Part shown: positions 42,927 through 45,519 of the stretch, piece by piece
Position numbering within the stretch: position 1 is the stretch's first letter
Layout of the letters: the number at the start of each line of letters is the position of its first letter
DNA from: Streptosporangium subroseum
GTDB lineage: Bacteria; Actinomycetota; Actinomycetes; Streptosporangiales; Streptosporangiaceae
Assembly (NCBI RefSeq): GCF_900188345.1
Contig: NZ_FZOD01000076.1
Coordinates: 1 to 45,519, forward strand
Direction: 5' to 3'
DNA length: 45,519 nt
The notes under the pieces: generated by a model
Told to the model about the DNA's origin: nothing
Databases searched by the model: none
The model's input: only the letters and a program-made list of their open reading frames with translations
Translations under genes and position numbers: made by a program

Positions 42927-43568
42927 TTACCGTCCTTGCGCATCGCGGCGGGCAGCTCGCTCGTCGTCGTTGATGGGTTCCTGGTGATCGGCGTCGGCGG
43001 CGTGCCTGGGGGACTGGTCACCGGTGACGGCGCCCCCGGAGTCCGCGAGCAGCTCCTCGAACAGGGCGCGGTAGTGCACCATGGCCTGCCTGAGCTCCTC
43101 GGTGGAAGCCTCCTGATGGGCGGCGCGACTGCTGATCTCATGGGCCTGCCGGTAGTGGCCGAGGGTGCGGCCGTGCACGACCGAAAGGTCGGAGAGCCGC
43201 TGCTCGAAGTCCTCGGTCGGGTAACCTCGCTCAGCCATCACGGAGGTCACGAGCTGGTCGGCTTCGGTCACCGCAAAGCCCGGGGCGTCCACGAAGCGCT
43301 CCTGGACCTCCATCCACTTCTTGGCATAGGCCTCGCGCGTTTCGGAGTCGAGCGGGCGGATGTCGAGCGAGTTGACACGCTGCTCACGGGCGGCGAGCTC
43401 CTGCTCGGCCTCTCGCCGGGTGTCACGCTCCTGCACGGTACGTTCGTACTCGGGGCCGAATCGGTCGCGAAGTCGGTGCCGGCGTTGTTGCTGCAGTACG
43501 AAATAGCCGACTGCGATGATCGCCACCACCGCGGCCACGACGACGGCCACCCAGATCACGGTGGACAT
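42927..43568 (-). CDS. Hypothetical membrane-anchored protein with the same C-terminal domain
   Basis: A 213-residue protein: one N-terminal membrane helix (VIWVAVVVAAVVAIIAVGYF), a charged stretch QQQRRHRLRDRFGPEYERTV with likely coiled coil, then the shared helical domain AKKWMEVQERFVDAPGFAV, ADQLVTSVMAERGYP, TEELRQAMVHYRALFEELL and a polar tail. CCGGAGGCAGAC precedes the ATG. Its stop is 5 bases before the next start. A partner for the acidic protein, perhaps as an envelope-associated complex, is a guess. First gene of the three-gene leftward operon. Confidence 0.82.
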   Translation of the reverse strand: MSTVIWVAVVVAAVVAIIAVGYFVLQQQRRHRLRDRFGPEYERTVQERDTRREAEQELAAREQRVNSLDIRPLDSETREAYAKKWMEVQERFVDAPGFAVTEADQLVTSVMAERGYPTEDFEQRLSDLSVVHGRTLGHYRQAHEISSRAAHQEASTEELRQAMVHYRALFEELLADSGGAVTGDQSPRHAADADHQEPINDDERAARRDAQGR

Positions 43569-43739
43569 GTCTGCCTCCGGTTGTGTAAGCGGTTGTTTCC
43601 GTGCGCTGCCCCAGGGTCAGGGCTCGAAACCGCCTATCCACGTCCGTGATTTTTCGCTAGGCAAACCGCATGTCGCCTTTTGTCGGTCCTTATCAAGGAA
43701 CGAATGCTTTTTTAGATTCTTCTTTACCCGGCGTTCGAT

Positions 43740-43763
43740 GCCCACGGGTCGCGACCCGTGGGC
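43740..43763 (-). terminator. 24-bp perfect palindrome downstream of the HTH gene
   Basis: GCCCACGGGTCG meets its complement without a loop, 31 bases past the stop of the leftward HTH gene. A T/A-rich tract (43705-43735) follows on the reverse strand. It fits an intrinsic terminator of that gene. Confidence 0.65.
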
Positions 43764-43794
43764 GGGTCCCAAGCCCTGTGATGACCGTCCGTGC

Positions 43795-44280
43795 CTAGTC
43801 CTGGGCGGGCTCCAACGCTCTCCGGGCCTCGGCCAGGACCGTCGCGACAAGCGACCCGTCGGGGGAGGCGGGAATCTCGAAGAACCCCCGCTCGGGCTCG
43901 TAGGCGATGTCCAGCTCGCCGGAGACCAGCCGGCCGGCCCAGCGCAGCGCCGTGTTGAGCTTCTCGGCGGAGATCGCACGCCCCTGCGCGACGGACGACA
44001 GATTGCGCAGGTTCGTCGCGGGACCAGACTGGTTGTGCGCGCGGTTCAGCTTCCACGGGATCGCCCGGGAGTGGTCGAGCATCGGTTTGGAGAGCCCCGC
44101 GGCCCGTTTCGCCTGCAAGATCCCGGACTCGCTCACTCCGAACCGCGCGGCCAGCTCCGCGTTCGTCAATCCTCGCTCCGCCAGTCGTCGCAGCTCCTCC
44201 GGGTCGATCAGTGCCTTACGCCCCACGTCTCCCAGCCCCTTCGCCTGATCGCATGTTTCGGCGGACGTTGTGGCGTGCAC
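43795..44280 (-). CDS. Helix-turn-helix domain protein of unknown role
   Basis: A 161-residue protein starting at a GTG with GGAGGG six bases upstream. An HTH is readable at residues 22-60 (GRKALIDPEELRRLAERGLT, NAELAARFGVSESGILQAKRAAG), followed by a basic region KPMLDHSRAIPWKLNRAHNQ and a C-terminal part with LNTALRWAGRLVSGELDIAYEP. The arrangement is reminiscent of small mobile-element or phage-type DNA-binding proteins, but I do not recognise the family. It is transcribed away from the tRNA gene beside it. Confidence 0.75.
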   Translation of the reverse strand: MHATTSAETCDQAKGLGDVGRKALIDPEELRRLAERGLTNAELAARFGVSESGILQAKRAAGLSKPMLDHSRAIPWKLNRAHNQSGPATNLRNLSSVAQGRAISAEKLNTALRWAGRLVSGELDIAYEPERGFFEIPASPDGSLVATVLAEARRALEPAQD

Positions 44281-44340
44281 AGGTCCCTCCGATCTGCGCT
44301 AAGGTTAGTGACGTCCAGCCCGATAGGGCGCAGGACAGAC

Positions 44341-44414
<74 letters not shown>

Positions 44415-45031
44415 CGCATGTCGGAGGGCTGATCCGAGGAATCGGGTCAGCCCTGACTGCATTTGGGGACCACGATCGTCTGGCTCCGGCGCGGCCGGCG
44501 CCCTTTGACCGCGGGTCAAGGATTCCACGGGGGATCGGCGGAGGCTTCCGCTCCCGCGACGTACTTCGCCGTCCTCAAATGCAGTGAGCGGCCCCCACGT
44601 CGCGATCTTCGAGCGAATCTCGGCTGGTACGACCTGCGCAGCTGCGCGCAGCAATCTGGGCTGCAGTGGTTCTGCCGACTACGAGGCCGCCGCAGCGGCC
44701 GAACCGCCACAACGATGGTGCCCGCCGGGGCGGCACAAGCTCACTCCCCGGTGGGCCGACCCAACGTGCGACCCCCACCGCGCCTGTTGTCTATGCGAGT
44801 TCGACGGATGACCTGCTGCTGGCCGCGGCGCTACGCCCTCGACTGGCCGCGGACTACCACCACGCGACGCGGAGTGAGTGACCGGCCCGCCTGCTGCGTT
44901 CGCTTGGCGGCGCTCGGTCGCTGAGAGCCGACGCCGACCGATGCGATGACCGATGCGATGACCGATGTGCGCTCCGATGGCCCGGCATAGGTTCTCTTTT
45001 TGGTCCAGACCGGAAACGAGAGAGATCAGCC
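44415..45031. other. Gene-free stretch after tRNA-Pro with an inverted repeat
   Basis: Apart from the tRNA terminator I see no gene in these 617 bases. An inverted repeat, ACTGCATTTGGGGAC (44456-44470) and GTCCTCAAATGCAGT (44571-44585, one mismatch), encloses 100 bases. The reading frames present have compositions unlike real genes of this genome (many Cys and Trp). The last 200 bases should hold the promoter of the flavodoxin gene; GAGAGAGATCAGCC precedes its ATG. Confidence 0.5.
44425..44454 (+). terminator. Terminator hairpin after tRNA-Pro
   Basis: A 13-base-pair stem (AGGGCTGATCCGA with its partner, one G-T) closed by a GGAA tetraloop, ten bases after the tRNA end. Its descending arm runs into the inverted repeat at 44456. 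Confidence 0.7.
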
Positions 45032-45519
45032 ATGTCCCTGAATGAGAATGTCCGGGTAGCCGTCGTCTATTACTCGGCGACGGGAACCGTCTTCGAGCTC
45101 GCCAAGGCCGCCGCCACCGCCGCGGAGAAGGCGGGCGCCGAGGTCCGGCTGCGCAAGGTGCGCGAGCTGGCCCCCGCCGAGGCCATCGCCACCAACCGGG
45201 GCTGGAGTGACCACGTCGGCGCCACGCAGCACATCGTGGAGGCGTCCCTGGCCGACCTGGAGTGGGCCGACGCGATCATTTTTGGTACGCCTACCCGCTT
45301 CGGGCTGCCGTCGGCGCAGCTCAAGCAGTTCATCGACACCGCCGGCGGCCTGTGGGCGCAGGGCAAGCTGGTCGACAAGATCGTCTCGTCGTTCGCTGCC
45401 AGCGCCACGTCGCACGGCGGGCAGGAGACGACGATCGTCGCGCTGAACAACACCTTCTACCACTGGGGATCGATCATCGTCCCGCCCGGCTACGGCGACC
45501 CGATCCAGTTCCAGATGGG
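45032..45519 (+). CDS. wrbA: NAD(P)H:quinone oxidoreductase, WrbA type (5' part)
   Basis: The first 162 residues are visible; the gene runs past the right edge. It opens VRVAVVYYSATGTVFELAKA, the FMN phosphate-binding loop of WrbA/flavodoxin-like proteins, then IIFGTPTRFGLPSAQLKQFID, SFAASATSHGGQETT (FMN-binding) and YHWGSIIVPPGY. It transfers two electrons from NAD(P)H to quinones, lowering semiquinone stress. ATG 45032 has GAGAGA upstream. Confidence 0.92.
   Translation, partial: MSLNENVRVAVVYYSATGTVFELAKAAATAAEKAGAEVRLRKVRELAPAEAIATNRGWSDHVGATQHIVEASLADLEWADAIIFGTPTRFGLPSAQLKQFIDTAGGLWAQGKLVDKIVSSFAASATSHGGQETTIVALNNTFYHWGSIIVPPGYGDPIQFQM

Noticed and set aside
44587..45031. Several short frames after the tRNA
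   Set aside because: They are Cys/Trp/Pro-rich and overlap in several frames with no ribosome site or recognisable motif.

Overview
This window is high-GC DNA of the kind seen in filamentous Actinobacteria: third codon positions are almost all G or C, GTG starts are common, and genes often overlap by 4 bases. The gene types (SigB-like sigma factor with GAF-ANTAR, STAS and SpoIIE-type regulators, PucR-controlled proline genes, tandem MEDS proteins) fit a Streptosporangiales-like actinomycete. That placement is an inference; no rRNA is present.

The left half (1-23.7 kb) looks like one catabolic island. A leftward operon (1-4597) carries a CaiB-type CoA-transferase (cut by the window edge), a citrate-lyase-beta/HpcH-type lyase, a zinc alcohol dehydrogenase and an unusual fusion of a ketopantoate-reductase-like domain to an amidase-signature domain. 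Divergent from it, 4865-15128 encodes a complete oligopeptide ABC transporter. It is followed, with start/stop overlaps at nearly every junction, by an aspartylglucosaminidase-family Ntn hydrolase, an M55 D-aminopeptidase, methylaspartate ammonia-lyase, a second CaiB-type CoA-transferase and a MaoC hydratase. An AsnC/Lrp regulator converges on the end of this operon. A further run (16033-23670) holds a creatininase-family hydrolase, an SDR, M20 and M19 dipeptidases, a DUF885 peptidase, an S33 prolyl aminopeptidase-like hydrolase and an aspartoacylase/succinylglutamate desuccinylase-like metallohydrolase. Together the genes spell a route: import of a peptide or N-acyl peptide, hydrolysis, release of 3-methylaspartate, then mesaconate, mesaconyl-CoA, a methylmalyl- or citramalyl-type CoA ester, and lyase products such as glyoxylate plus propionyl-CoA. 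No glutamate mutase is present, so the methylaspartate is probably taken from an external compound. I consider this the main candidate for a new system.

The middle (23.8-33.5 kb) holds a Tat-exported alpha/beta hydrolase with a divergent TetR regulator, then a rearranged patch: a RelE toxin, a 5'-truncated antitoxin and a quinone oxidoreductase, bracketed by an exact 40-bp direct repeat made from the 3' end of the proline catabolic gene pruA. Next come pruA and the proline dehydrogenase gene, a divergent PucR-type regulator with a 16-bp palindrome between them, and an ECF sigma factor with its anti-sigma partner.

The right part (33.7-45.5 kb) holds a GT4 glycosyltransferase, then a stress-signalling cluster: MEDS-HATPase, MEDS-STAS, PAS-GAF-SpoIIE phosphatase, GAF-ANTAR, STAS, SigB/SigF-family sigma factor and an RsbW-like kinase. 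Several of these proteins lack the usual catalytic or phosphorylated residue. A triple tandem array of terminator-like hairpins follows, then three small leftward genes of unknown function, an HTH protein, a tRNA-Pro(GGG) and the start of a WrbA-type flavodoxin reductase cut by the right edge.
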